A stretch of DNA of 64,000 nt from contig BGZK01001238.1 of the NCBI GenBank assembly GCA_005406025.1, positions 121,690 to 185,689 of the forward strand. Reading direction: 5' to 3'. Position 1 is the stretch's first letter, and each line of letters begins with the position of its first letter. The position numbers and the translations under genes are program-made. The DNA comes from Eumeta japonica. Lineage: Eukaryota; Arthropoda; Insecta; Lepidoptera; Psychidae. Positions 12,721 through 24,729 of this stretch are shown here, piece after piece. The notes below the pieces were generated by a model. The model was not told where the DNA came from, made no database searches, and saw only the letters and a list, made by a program, of their open reading frames with translations.

Positions 12721-13241
12721 ATAGTATAAGGGCAGAAATAATATAAGAATATCAGTGTCTAAGAGCTTAGCGAAAGCTACAATTTTGCTCCTATATTAAG
12801 TACTTCCTTTATCAAAAGTATTCCATTTTGAAGCCGTAATAGGATAGGGTGAAATTGTATTTTAAAATATTTCCGTTATGAAGTGTCCTACTTGGAAATA
12901 ATACAAAATTTCAAGTATGAATGAAATTTCAAGTACCAATTTATGGGATAAGCAGCAGATGAAATTACTTTATCAAAAGTCCCGTACCTGTCAATGAAAA
13001 TTTCGTAAAAAAAATAGTGGAAATATTATAATATACCAAGGAAACCCTACAATATATCTAGCAATACACATCGACTTCAAAAATAACAATAATTGTAACT
13101 ACATTATATTATCGTAATGATTTAATTAACTTTTAAGTAGTCTAATATTTTTCATTTCATTTTACTTAGGAGAACTCTAAAACATTTTGATCATTGTTTG
13201 TTATTCATAGGTAAGTGTTGAGTTAAATTTGAAGTGGATAG
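12721..13241. other. Intergenic, no gene seen
   Basis: AT-rich sequence next to the hAT insertion, with no feature recognised. Confidence 0.5.
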
Positions 13242-13249
13242 GTACCTAC
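13242..13249. repeat. hAT target-site duplication, left
   Basis: The octamer GTACCTAC occurs here and again at 16394-16401, directly outside the two ends of the hAT element. An 8-bp duplication is the standard for hAT insertions. Confidence 0.9.
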
Positions 13250-13430
13250 TAGTGGCGACGGCTTCTAAGAACTCGATTCTTATCGGCTTCCCTTTCATAA
13301 AATATTTAATATGCATAATTCATAAATAAATAAATTATTGCTTTTTAGTATACAGACACTTAAAATTATTTTTAATTTTCAATAATTATTGTAAATAATA
13401 TCCAGCCTTCTTACGTTAGTAACATAAGCC

Positions 13431-13691
13431 CTATATAAAAAACACTTCAAATAACTCGAAAGCAACCGAGTTATTTAGACGACCAAATTCAGAATGTTCG
13501 CAATCGTCGTAATCAATGTCAAATGTTGAGTCTTCCATATTCAGTTGTATTATAGCGTTATGATGGCGCCACAGCCCGCGAGCCTGCCGGGTCGCAAGCC
13601 GCGGGCGAGCGGGGAACGGGAGCTTCATAACTCGGTTTATCGCGAGTTTCGCTTCCACAACGAAATGACGCAATTGTAATTCGTGTAACAT
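13431..13691 (-). other. Minus-strand ORF inside the hAT, ATG-initiated, 86 codons
   Basis: This frame starts with a true ATG at 13691 and runs against the transposase. Its C-terminal half is acidic (MEDSTFDIDYDDCEHSEF). I do not recognise it. It may be a chance frame over the element's CpG-rich leader or a captured host fragment. Confidence that it is expressed is low. Confidence 0.2.
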
Positions 13692-13968
13692 AATTTCACC
13701 TTTAACGTGAATTTTAGGTGTTATATTGGTTGCGGATTCTTGTGATATACATCATTATGTAAATAATAATGCGTTTCGATCAGCGGAGATTTCCGATTAT
13801 ACCCGAATAAAAACGGTTTTGCATATAGCATCATTCCGTGTCGAATTAAGTATAAAGCGTTGTGAGTGTAATTGAATTTATATAATACGAGTTAGTGTAG
13901 TGGTATTTAAGACGAATTGATTGTTATTCTATTTATTCAGTAAGTGTTTTTCTATTTTCGATTTTATA

Positions 13969-16059
13969 ATGGCACTCTTAGCAATTGAATGCTGCACTAC
14001 GGATTTTCTATTAAAAGCGAAAACTCCTTTCAAAATTAACGTTTCAGCAAAACAGAAAATTATCGAGTTAGATCGTGCTAAACCTAATATGAAAATAGAT
14101 TATAAACGTAAAGATGGTTTTTGTAAGCATTTCCACGTTTCACTTTACGAAAAATTTACTTGGTTGACTGGCAGTTGTAAGCATAATAGAATGTATTGTT
14201 TTCCTTGTTTATTATTTTCAAAATCAAGTAGCGTTTGGAGTAGTATAGGATTTGTAGATATAAATAATTTTACTAATTCCTCGAAAAACACTTAAACTGA
14301 AAACATATTCGTAGTTCTTTAGCATTGCACGAATTTGGCATTAATAGAATTGAAATTTCTTTAGGGAACTCTTTCGAGGCATATAATAAAATAGTAGAAC
14401 AAACCGTAATTTAATGAAGCGATTTATAGACACCATCATTTTATTAGGAAGGCAAGAGCTATCGTTTCGCGGCCATGACGAAAAATTAACATCAGATAAT
14501 CGCGGTAATTACATAGAAACTTTGTTGTTTTAAAAACATATGATTCAGTATTAGATATGCATTTAGAGCAATGTTCCTCAACTCAGAACTCTGTGTTCTC
14601 TGGTCTCTCGAGCGATATTCAGAACGATTTAATAAAGTCCATAGCTCAGGTCATTAGAGATGAAATTAAATCAGAAATTAACTTTGCGAAATTCGTGTCG
14701 GTTATAGCCGACGAAACACCTGATATTAGCCATCGAGAGCAAATGTCTGTCATATTCCGCTATTTGACTAAGACGGGGATCGAAGAGAGATTTGTAGGTT
14801 TTTCGATGTTACTTTAGAACGTGGAGCAGATCAGTTATCGCAAAGTATATTAGAGATCATAGATCAGTTTAATTGTAAAGAAAAATTAGTCGGTCAGTCG
14901 TATGATGGGGCCGCTGTGATGTCGGGTGCTCAGGGCGGCGTACAAACAAAAATTAAATTACAATGTCCAATGGCTGTCTTTATTCCTTGCTATGCTCACG
15001 TACTTAACTTAGTGTTATCTCGATCTTTAGAAAATATTCCAGAGTTAAAACAATTTTTCGGCCACATCAATTGCATAATAAAATTTTTAATAAATCTACT
15101 AAACGTTCGGGTCTTTTAAAATTAACGTCAGATCGTCGTTTGCCTGGTGTCGCAGAAACTCGATGGCAGTATCATTCTCGTATTATTAATGTCATTTGTA
15201 ACTGTAGATCCGACATAATACAAACATTTAATATAATTATAGAAAATCCGATGGATTGGGATTCTGAATCAATTGCCATATCAGAAAGTTTGTTAATGAA
15301 ATTAGAAGATAGGGAATTTTGCTTTTTTGCATACTTTAGCTGAATTATTTGCAAGAACAGATATTACTTTCGCTTTACTACAAAATAAACAGAGTGATAT
15401 AGACGTCGTTATTCGCGAAGTTCAATCGCTATTAAATTGGTTTGAGAGTAATTTCATTAATAAGTTTGACGAAATTTACGACAGTGTCACTGATATAAGT
15501 GAGCCTCCACGAAGACGCCGACGTCTATTTAGCTCAGAATCAGACTTAAAACGCGAGTATAAACGTATTTTCATCGAAATTGTAGATAATGTTAAAAATC
15601 AAATTCAAACCAGATATAGTTCACTAAGCAATTTGTCGTTTTTAGATTTACTAAGTAAGTCGAAATATGATTTATTCGAACGTACATTTCCTGAGGATAA
15701 ACTAAATAATTTAAATTTATTATTTCCTCGAATTTTTGACATAAATGCATTAAAAAATGAGTTAAAAGTATTATATTCGTCTCCCTCGCTTAAAGGATTA
15801 GATATGTACGAGTTATTTTGCATTTACAAAAGATATCTTAAAAGATATTCCTCAAATTTTAAGCTTAAGTAATATCTGTTTAACCCTTCCGATAACAATT
15901 GCGGCCGCGGAACGATCTTTTTCAGCTCTCAAACGCATTCATACGTACCTCAGGAATAGCCAGACAGAACAAAGGCTTTCAGATCTCGCGTTGTTATCTA
16001 TAGAAAAACATTTACTGTTGCAAATCAAAAGTAAGCCAAATTTTATGACTTGGTATTAG
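13969..16059 (+). pseudogene. hAT transposase (TTF zinc finger + DUF4371 + C-terminal dimerisation), frameshifted
   Basis: The order of domains is intact. An N-terminal TTF/BED-like zinc-finger region carries FCKHFHVSLYEKFTWL and CKHNRMYCFPCLLF (about 14120-14220). Then follow LGRQELSFRGHDEKL (about 14442), a DUF4371-type stretch with FVSVIADETPDIS (first catalytic Asp), GQSYDGAAVMSG (second Asp, about 14895), and PCYAHVLNLVL. The C-terminal hAT dimerisation region is AAAERSFSALKRIHTYLRN with SDLALLSIEKH (about 15900-16015). The Glu in AAAERSFS matches the position of the third catalytic residue in hAT enzymes. The frame is broken in at least five places (near 14295, 14415, 14530, 14815, 15110, 15340 and 15860), so no active enzyme is made. 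The family relation is to proteins often annotated as zinc finger MYM-type 1-like in insects. Confidence 0.9.
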
Positions 16060-16393
16060 CTCATTTTCTCAAGAAAATCGTAGATTACCACTAGAATTTA
16101 AATAGCTTTTTATCTCATTTAATTCATTTATCCACTGCGCTGCTATAAATTCGACTAAAGGAAACTACTTCATTAGTTTTTCAAAGCTGCTTTTATGCAT
16201 GCTCGAAGTCTTCCGTTTGTATTCTATCGTTGACTTCAGGTATGCCAAAAGTGGCGAATGAAATATCTCCGCGTTATACCAGAGGGCGTTACAGAGCTCG
16301 GTAAGTAATAGTTATATTTTATTAATAATGTTTAATGTTGACAATTTTTTAAGGTTCGGCTTCCCTTTATATTTTTCTCACCCCTCGCCACTG

Positions 16394-16401
16394 GTACCTA
16401 C
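16394..16401. repeat. hAT target-site duplication, right
   Basis: GTACCTAC, identical to 13242-13249. Confidence 0.9.
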
Positions 16402-16544
16402 CTACCTTTTTGCGTGGTAAACACATACATCGTACCTACATATTGATGAGTAGAAAAAGTAAGTTGATTATTAAGTTGTAGAAAAATACGCAATTATTTT
16501 TTTTACTTTTTAGTGCATATTAATATGTTTTGGAATAATTTTTT

Positions 16545-17172
16545 TTTTGAAGTCGGTTTCTTTATACTTTTTTTAAATTTTTTGATTTTTAATGAATCTG
16601 CAGTACACTAACAATTTTTTCTAAATATGGGTAGACCCAACGTCCTGCTCATAAATCGTACCCTTACTGTAAGCCGTTAAGGAGTTCCATTAATCCTCAT
16701 ATTCGACTACGGCAATTACTTGACCATAACGACCTTGCGGTAGATGACTCAAATATCCGGATAGCTTATAAAAGATTCAGCCAAGTATTGTTAATTTGCT
16801 CCAAAGAATTGAAGTTCCGTTACTTTGTTGTGGATCCCATAATCAGAACCTAACCAAACTCCCATCAAATTACCTTTGAAATACATTCTTTCCAATAAAA
16901 AAGAATCATCGAAATCGGTTAGCGTGATATTGAGTTATTCGTTCATTTGTAGCGCACATACTTAATGCAAATTTAAGATTTATACGATTTTCTCATGGAT
17001 GCAATTGTCAGAACTGAACCAAATTAAAATCGGACCACACGGGAAACACCAGCTTTCAAATAAAAAATAATTTTTCAAAATCGGTTCACCTAGTCGAAAG
17101 TACGGAGTTAACAAACATAAAAAATACAGTCGAATTGAGAACTTACTCCCTTTTAATTTTGAAGTCGATTAA
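16545..17172 (+). repeat. Dispersed lepidopteran repeat ending TTTTGAAGTCGRTTAAAAA (copy C1)
   Basis: The block is bounded by TTTTTTGAAGTCGGTTTC on the left (about 16547) and ATTTTGAAGTCGATTAAAAA on the right (about 17157-17176). The interior contains AAAATCGGTTCACC, AAAGTACGGAGTTAACA and AAAAATACAGTCGAATTGAG. The same terminal order is found at 20895-21000, supporting one family. I recognise the end sequence as common in lepidopteran genomes, but its class is not clear to me. No coding capacity is visible. Confidence 0.6.
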
Positions 17173-18754
17173 AAAACAGATAAACACTTCAAATTTAAGA
17201 CTTATTGTCTTTGATGTTTTTCAAGAAAAGTGTAAAAAAAGTACAACAGCGCCGTGACATAAAAGTTATACTAGAAATCTCATCAATCGTATTGCATAAA
17301 TTAATTTTACAAAAGGAAATACGAAAATAATTGGTATTTAAACACCAAATCCCTTTTCTAAAAGGTCCAAGCCGCTCAATGTAAGATTAAAAGATTGTAG
17401 GAGAGTACAAAAGCGGCGACTTCTTTCTAAAACGCAAAGTGCAAAATTCGCTGAAACAAAATTAAGCAAACCCTGGCTTGTTTAACGTGAACCGAGGACT
17501 ATCATTGTTTCGCAAAAGTAGTCGAAAATAAAGGGCCTGCACAGACCGCAGAATTACCTAACCTCACAAAGAGCTCGCGTTTCCACTATGTGTCTCATTT
17601 GAATAATTCCCAAGTACATAACATGTACACGGCGTCATAGACATTAAAATGTATCTTTACAATATGAGAAAGTATGTAATTCATTTCGTTGGGTTATACA
17701 AATCCGTTACGAAAAGGACAACGTCCTTTGTACTTGCAAGAATTCCGTGTTACTACGAAACTTATGTAATGTACGTTTATAATAAAATTTAGCTAGAATA
17801 TACCTTTGGTAAACAAAGAAAATTTAATTTAATTATCTTTTTTTAAGTTACGTTTTTAAACAAATAGTAATCGTTGAACAGATGACATTATACGTATAGA
17901 CGAGGCTTTCGCTTGAGTATGAGATAATAAATTTCCAAAAATAATCACATCTGCTTTGCAAATATTTATTAACATAATTATAACCAGTTGTTTTTGAAGT
18001 CGGTGGCCGTTAAAGATATGCCAGGCTCGGTTGTACAGTGTTTATAATTATTCCAGGCTGCCTACGTTCTCGGGGTAATAACCCTTTGACTCAAAACTTT
18101 CGCCAGATTGTCGATTAAACTGGTTGGTTTCTAAGACCTTCAAGTTTATTTACAACGAAACAGCAAGTACGAAAACGCAAGTACTAGGTGTTTAAATTGT
18201 TGAACTAAAATGTACTAAACCGATTTCTATAAGATATTCTTGTTCTTGAGGAGTTCAAATATTATCGTTCTTCTTAAAAAATTTAACGCCACAAAAAAAA
18301 TCTGTAAAGCGGCTGACTGTAGACCATCCCTAAAGCTTTCCGCTATGATATTTATCGATATGTCTTTAGGTTCCTTAAGTTATAAATATTGTCTATGAGT
18401 TTTTGGGCTTAAAACTTTGTAAGGCGGTTGACCCTGCAGTCCATCACTAAAACTTCTTCCTACTTTCGAGCTCGAGCGTTCAAAAATAAAGACGTAATAA
18501 TTTAGTGATTTCATTACGTTCAAAAGATCGATTTTAGTGCTTTTTCAAATTCTCCGAGTTGAAAATTATAATTCTATTATGTTTTCAGCTATTAAAATTC
18601 ATAAACTTATGTATGTACATACAAAACGCTTTATTTTTATATTTCAACTACTTTAACTTTCGGACGCGTTGTTCCATTTTGATCTATTTTACGACATCTG
18701 ATACAGGTTTATAAATAGAAAAAGATGGCGGAGTACCAAACAACACCCCATCAA
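17173..18754. other. Intergenic; short imperfect direct repeat at 18300-18460
   Basis: AT-rich, no gene. Two related blocks with GTAARGCGGYTGACYS and CCATC-CTAAA occur at about 18303-18345 and 18419-18460, spaced by about 116 bp. A lone GAAGTCGGTGGCCG near 17997 may be a further trace of the GAAGTCGG-tailed family. Confidence 0.45.
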
Positions 18755-19345
18755 TTTTGAAATAAAATTTTTTATTTTTTTCGTCAACCATATCTCTCGA
18801 ACGAACAACCCGATTTTAATGCAGTTTTGCGACAATCAACACTGTTTTTTAAAGAAAACAACGGAGCAATTTAAAAAATATTGTAGCAAAACATTTTTCT
18901 TCAACAATTTAAAGAAGTTAAAAAAAAAATCTCCAACGATATGAACATATCAACCGATTTTCATGCATTTTGTGGCAGTCGGTGACACTCCTTGGGGAAA
19001 AGAACTGATTACATTTTGGTATCGATCAGAAGACTAGTCTAAAAGAGTTTCAGAAAGTCGAAGTTGAGTGAACCGCTTTCAACTGTCGCAAACAGCGTTT
19101 CGATCGGTTTATTCGTTCAAAAGTTATAAGAGGTTCATACCTCACACACGCATGCGCGCGCGCATGCACACACACTCATACACACACACATATACGTACA
19201 GACACCAACTCGGAAAATGGTTTAAATGGATTTCTAGGACCATAAAACGTCAAGATCTGATGAAAACTCGATTTACGAATATCGCCGTGAAAACAATTAC
19301 TTTTCAATTGTATGAAACCTTTTCAATTTTCATAGCGGACAGTTA
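18755..19345 (+). repeat. Degenerate dispersed repeat with internal CA/GC microsatellite
   Basis: Phrases such as 'CGATTTTAATGCAGTTTTGCG' variants and CCGATTTTCATGCATTTTGTGGC recur inside the block (about 18812 and 18955). It continues to a CACACA/GCGCGC run at 19143-19200. This is the layout of lepidopteran non-coding repeats that flank microsatellites. Boundaries are uncertain. Confidence 0.35.
19143..19200. repeat. CA/GC alternating purine-pyrimidine microsatellite
   Basis: Alternating CACACA, GCGCGCGC and CACACACA tracts with interruptions. Long purine-pyrimidine alternation of this kind can adopt Z-DNA. Confidence 0.8.
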
Positions 19346-20859
19346 AAAATCGTTAAAATATTTATACCTAAAAAAGCAAAAGGAGGCAAAAAGAAACGGT
19401 GATTATCATAAATATTCTCATCGCCAGGAGATATTTGGAAGAAGAGGAGATATATGCAAGGCAAAAAATTTAACATAATAAAAAAAATACTAAGAGAGGT
19501 GCAATGCGGCCGACACGGAAACACGGAAATATAATGCTTGAATATCAGCCTAGCTCTTCATACATTTTTATGACTCGTATACAAAATAAGAGGGCTGCGG
19601 CTCTAGATTAGTTTGCTAAGACAAAACACTCTAGGGAAGATGGGATTCGAAGCACGTGGAAATAGAATTTCGATTTCCCTCGTAATTTTTTACAATTCAA
19701 ATAAGGGATTTTCATTATCATGATAGTCTATGGTTCCTAGTTTAGATTACAATACCTAGTACTATACTATACTTTTTTATAATACCATTTTGTTGACATG
19801 ACCGCTAATACACATTGCGCAATCACAGGACGGTCACAGTGCAAATAGTTAACACAGTGTGAATTAATGTGAACTAGCGTTCGCCCATTGGCCGAAATTC
19901 GAAAATAATCAATATGGATAATTACAGAAAAAAAAGGAATTTTCACGTCGCGAAATTTTTTTTTTCTACCCTTATACACTTTTCTTTCTATATCTGAGAT
20001 CTTACACTACATTTCTACACATGCCCTTACAACACAAACCAGTTCAGTACCATTAAAATTGTATAATTATGAAACAAAATTTAAATAGAGACTTCTAAAA
20101 AATTTTGGAAAATCCAAAAATGCACACTTCATAGCGGTCGTTCAATTTTTACAAAAACTAGGGAGTTATCGTGACCACGCGAGTATGGATACATAGATAC
20201 ATGGACGTCAACGGAATAATTTTGTTAAACATCTTTTTCATTAATTTAAAAAGCAAATGTCTTTTTAAAATGTCATATGTTGAAACTAGCGTTTTTCCTT
20301 GATATTCATGTGTAAATATTATTTATACAAGTGCGATAAAAAATAAATAGAGACACTTTCAATGCAAAAAATCACTTGAATTTTCTAAGGCGTGAGTAGA
20401 GCACTACCTCAATAAAGGCTACTTACTTTACATCGAAGGTGAAAAAAAACCAACCGTTTCCAAATTTTATTTACTTATAACATGAAAGTTCGTCAATAGG
20501 TACCATACAAAAATGAAAATAAAATAAAATCGGCCGACAAACAGAGGAGAAAATATACGAAATTGTTTCGTCTTTGCCTATTTACATACAGATTCTGTGT
20601 TAATTAATGCATTAATGCATATTCAAGGCGCATAATGTGACACCTCGTAAAACGCATTCAACCTAAAAAAAATTATGTGAGTCACTTTTCTAAGGTGAAC
20701 ATCTAACATATATGTTCATGTGTGCTTATAACATTAGTGTGATTGATTGATTAACGTAATGGCTTGTATAAATTTGCGGATATTGAGGGTTGCGTACGTC
20801 GCATTCAATCGATCGAAAATATTTTACAGTCATTAAATAAAACGTGGATAAGGTAAGGA
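19346..20859. other. Intergenic, no gene seen
   Basis: AT-rich. The short frames on either strand have no recognisable motif. Confidence 0.5.
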
Positions 20860-21000
20860 AATATAACAAATATTGCTTATTATGATGCCGAATTTAAAAA
20901 TATCGAAATCAGTTAATAAATGACGAAGTACTGAGGTAACAGTATAAAAAATACACAGATGAACTTGGAACCTCCTTTTTTCTTTGAAGTGGGTTAAAAA
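20860..21000 (+). repeat. 3' end of GAAGTCGG-tailed repeat (copy C2)
   Basis: AAATATCGAAATCAGTTAATAAATGACGAAGTACTGAGGTAAC-like text leads into AAAAAATACACAGATG and ends CTTTGAAGTGGGTTAAAAA. The block order is the same as at 17075-17172. Confidence 0.5.
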
Positions 21001-21411
21001 CAGCACTGATTTTGAAGCAAAAAATATACCTACATCATCATCCCATTTCTCAAAAGCTAATAATAGTCAGCGACTTCAAGTGACATAACATTTTTAACAT
21101 AGAATATATAGGCGTTTATGATACATATCATAATTTAATATATCTCCATACTGATAGAAAACATCAATTAAATTTATTTCATTAAGCTCTCTAAATACAT
21201 TATTTAATTAAGCTCTTAGCCAACAATATTTTGGTAAATAATAATAAAAAAAAAAGGAATTACGAAGAATAAAAGCAATACTGCTCTTCTTAATTACGAG
21301 GGCAGGCTGAAAAATAATCTCTTTTGACCACTCATAATTAATACGGCAATGACACAACTGGCTGTTATATTGTCGTATTCTCCGTTTATTCCTTTTTTTT
21401 AATACTAACAT

Positions 21412-21558
21412 CAGGGGCGGATCGAGGTATGGGGTCATAACCTCCCCCTGGAGTGAGTTTTTGTATTATTATATTGTACCCGCAATGGAGCCAGTCTTGA
21501 CTGGACCACTGCTATGTGACTTTTCCTCGACTAGAAATCTGGATCCACTCTTGACTAG
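21412..21558. mobile_element. Possible MITE with CAGGGGCGGATC-like ends
   Basis: CAGGGGCGGATCGAGGTAT on the left faces a reverse-complemented CAAGAGTGGATCCAGATTT on the right (about 13 of 19 positions match). CAGGGGCGGATC is a known type of inverted end of hAT-like miniature elements in insects. The target duplication is unclear, so this stays tentative. Confidence 0.35.
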
Positions 21559-23229
21559 TACTAGCCATTATTCATCGTGTTTGATTTCTCATTAACATCT
21601 ATTCTGATAGATTAAAAACGAAAATTAAAAAACTCCCAACGGGGTACGTCAAACATTTAAAGTTTATTCATAAACTTAAAAGCAAAAGAGGAGAAAATGC
21701 GTCAAAGATTATCCGAGGTAAATAGATGTCACGCGGAGATAAAAATGTCTCTCTCTTCAAACAAAATATGTTGAAACGAGGGACTTTCACAAACGTTGTA
21801 TAGACGCCGATGGAGATTTCTTTGAAAACATATAATAAATAGTCTAACGTATATTTTTCTATAGAATTTCAAGCTTTCCAAGTTTCCCACGTAATACCTA
21901 CCTACGAAAGCCTATAAATGTAATGTTTTGCAAACTGATGTTGGTAAAGTTTAAAAAAAAAACAATACTGTAACTTTTAATGAGATTTACCCGGGTCAAA
22001 CAAACTTACACTTTGTTATTGTAGAATCAAATTTACTTTAAACTCTAAAAATAATTAATTGAGTACATAATTTTTTGTGTGATAAATTGAAAAAAATGAC
22101 TTGTTCAAACAACGGTTTATCAAATCCATACCAAAAAGGCAATATCGAAGGCCGTCGTCATTACACTCGGAGCTGTCCGAGATCAATTTCTGTCGGTCTC
22201 TCTCGATTTAATGCAGCCGTCACAACGTTACGGCACGTGCTGCTCGTAAATAATATTCTTGTATTGCAAAAATCATACGACACTTTATGATGACAATGCC
22301 TACAGTACGTCTAGGCATATAAATGAGAAACGCTCGCGTATATTTTTAGTTTACCATCGAATGAGACAGGGATACAGTTTCTATACACATATTACGTTAT
22401 CGTAATACTTGATGTACGCATTACAATGTAACATCATGAAAAGGCTAAACGCTAATTATTTTAATTTGAGAGATCGTATTGCTAATAAAAGTTTGAGTTT
22501 TGTGTGAGTTTATCTTTTGCATTATATTTCTATATTGGAGTATACCTCAAAGATTACAAAGCAAGTTTACATTAAGTTTATCCAGAAACTACACATACAA
22601 TTTCAATATTTTGGTAAAGGCCTGCAATGGTGTTGGCAAATATTATGAAATAAATAGTATGCGACGGATGATTAATTGGAATCTTAACCGTGGCATCGCA
22701 ATTTATATATGAAAATTTTAATATATGTAAGAAAAAATTTTGAAAAATTGTGATAGACATAACTTCAATACTAGAAATACAAATGAACTGTGTTCACATG
22801 TTAGTCGACTACATAAGGTCGCGAATTAACTTAGGGAATTCTGTGTGCGCATGTACCGAAGATTTCTGGAGATATATAAAATTTACCTTTATACAAATTT
22901 AAAATATTTATTAAGCAAATACTTTGTAAAAAAAGGGGCTCTGAATATTTAAAGGATAGATGGATGTAACGAGCTAGAATTCCTACAGGTGTTTACTTTT
23001 TATTTGAAATAGTTTTATATATGATTGTGAATCTGCATAATTTTATTTGAAAAGCTGCTTTCAAGTTTCTAGCTCGTTCCTCTAGAGATAACTGCTTTAC
23101 GAGCGAGTGGTAAATAATAAAACGTAATAATTTTGAAATATCATAAATACATAATTTGTTATGACGAGTTTCTAATGTCATTTTATAACAAAATAAAAAT
23201 ATTTAGAATTTTGATTTTCAGAAGTGTTT
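21559..23229. other. Intergenic; small hairpin at 22296-22318
   Basis: No gene. The part from 22130 to 22350 is less AT-rich and not repetitive. It contains ATGCCTA, a 9-nt spacer and TAGGCAT at 22296-22318, a perfect 7-bp stem. That is too short for a microRNA precursor on its own. Confidence 0.4.
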
Positions 23230-23259
23230 CAGTAAATTATTAAGGTTTGCGGACCCCTG

Positions 23260-23960
23260 TTAGTTAGTGTGCGAATCCATCATAATCGAAATGGAACATG
23301 ACCAGTTTTGATAACGGCGAGTGCGACACAGCCCGCGGCTGATCTCTGCGGCGCCGAGCCGCGGGCCCGAGCCAGCGCGCAGCGGGCGTGAAGTAATACA
23401 GCGGAGAGCTCCAGGTGAGGGCCGCGGCCGCCGCTCTTTCGGCGGGAGCGATGAATAAGTGAGGGCGGCGTGGGCGGCCGATATTTGTACTGCGAGAAGT
23501 GGAGCACGGGCCGCGGCTCGCGGCCGCAGGGCTCCATGTAATATTCCGTTCTATTTGCGCCGGCGCCGCCGCCGCCGCCGCCCGCGGTCTCCCCGGGCTG
23601 AATTTTTCACGACGCCTACGGGTCCCCGAAAGGGCGCGACCTCTAATTTGACGCCGACGCAATTAGCTATACGATATCCTTGTAATGCGAACAAATTATA
23701 TAGTCTCGCACTCTCTGCAGTTCATTAAAGGGGAAAATGTGTACGTTTTTTTCCATTCGCTTCGGGTACGGTGAATCCGTTCAACTTTGCGACTCTCGAG
23801 TCGAAGAATAGTCCCCTAATTACGAAGTACAAACCTCGCCCCGACGTGACTCGCGCGCAGGCCGCGGTCAGTCGCCGAGGTGCCGCGGTATGGACGTGCT
23901 CTGTCGTATGTAACCGTAACTCTAGATTCGATGAGGTAACGTCCGATGCCCTCTGACGCC
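23260..23960. promoter_or_regulatory. CpG island, promoter candidate
   Basis: A dense CpG and GC-rich stretch (most extreme 23320-23600) stands out sharply from AT-rich surroundings. It includes a GCC trinucleotide run at 23563-23582. Open frames exist on both strands but are of the low-complexity Arg/Ala/Pro type expected from any GC-rich DNA, so I do not call a protein. A non-coding first exon or promoter of a distant gene is the most likely reading. The (GCC)n could form structured RNA if transcribed. Confidence 0.45.
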
Positions 23961-23999
23961 ACACAATGCTCAGTATTCAATACGCAATACGTTAAAAAT

Positions 24000-24650
24000 G
24001 GCAGTAAGATATATAGATTGGTGCATAGATGTGTCTCGCTACGTTATCGCGAATTGTATTACGTACTTACATGTGTGTATTAACAATTATAAAGATAACT
24101 AACATCTACAATTATGTATATAATATACATGCTCAAACGAAATGTGATACATAATACATATTGTAAATGTTATTTTAATTTTAACAAATAGTTGAAATAT
24201 GTGATATAAGATATTAATGATAGATACCAAATTACCCATATAGATAAACGTTCGTCCGCCCTAATTGTCTCAGAATACCTACTGTATTATGATTTAACTT
24301 TAACAAATAAATAAAAAAAAAATAGATTTACATTTTTATGAAACATCTTAGGAGAGTATATACTATTAATTTTAGTACTATACTGATTTTTTTTAATACT
24401 CGATAGAGAATACTTCACAAGCAAGCAAAAAAAAATTATTGAAACAAGCAACCCTAATCAATCGTACAGTTTTTATTTAACTACATATTTGTCCCGTAAT
24501 ATTCGATATGGAGGAAAAATAAGGTTTAAAATATAAAAACAAACTGACTAACAGGACAAGTGACTTGACATGTGATTTTTATGTCTAACGATATATGTCC
24601 AAAAATTTGTGATAGTAAACCGGCAAACGGAAGTGCAGGTATTTACCAAA
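24000..24650. other. Intergenic, no gene seen
   Basis: Very AT-rich, with no recognisable feature. Confidence 0.5.
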
Positions 24651-24729
24651 ATGTGTAAAACGATCCCGTAGCTGACAATGGTGTGTTTCAACTAATTTTC
24701 CACTCCAATAACGATGGCAACAATGGCGG

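Larger units (their letters stand above)
13250..16393 (+). mobile_element. Complete hAT-superfamily DNA transposon, 3.1 kb
   Basis: The element starts TAGTGGCG and ends CGCCACTG, which are inverted hAT-type ends (the expected first base is C, here mutated to T). The 8-bp duplication GTACCTAC flanks both sides. A second block, GGCTTCCCTTT near the left end (about 13287) and AAGGGAAGCCGAACC in reverse at the right end, extends the terminal similarity with a gap. The interior encodes a broken transposase of the ZMYM1/P52rIPK-like hAT group. The CpG-rich patch at 13560-13640 lies upstream of the transposase and may be its promoter region. Confidence 0.92.

Noticed and set aside
22296..22318. microRNA precursor
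   Set aside because: The stem is only 7 bp with no extended pairing on either side, far shorter than a pre-miRNA hairpin.
23264..23728. Overlapping ORFs on both strands (up to 132 codons)
   Set aside because: They lie in a CpG island where stops are rare. The translations are Arg/Ala/Pro-rich without domains and contradict each other.
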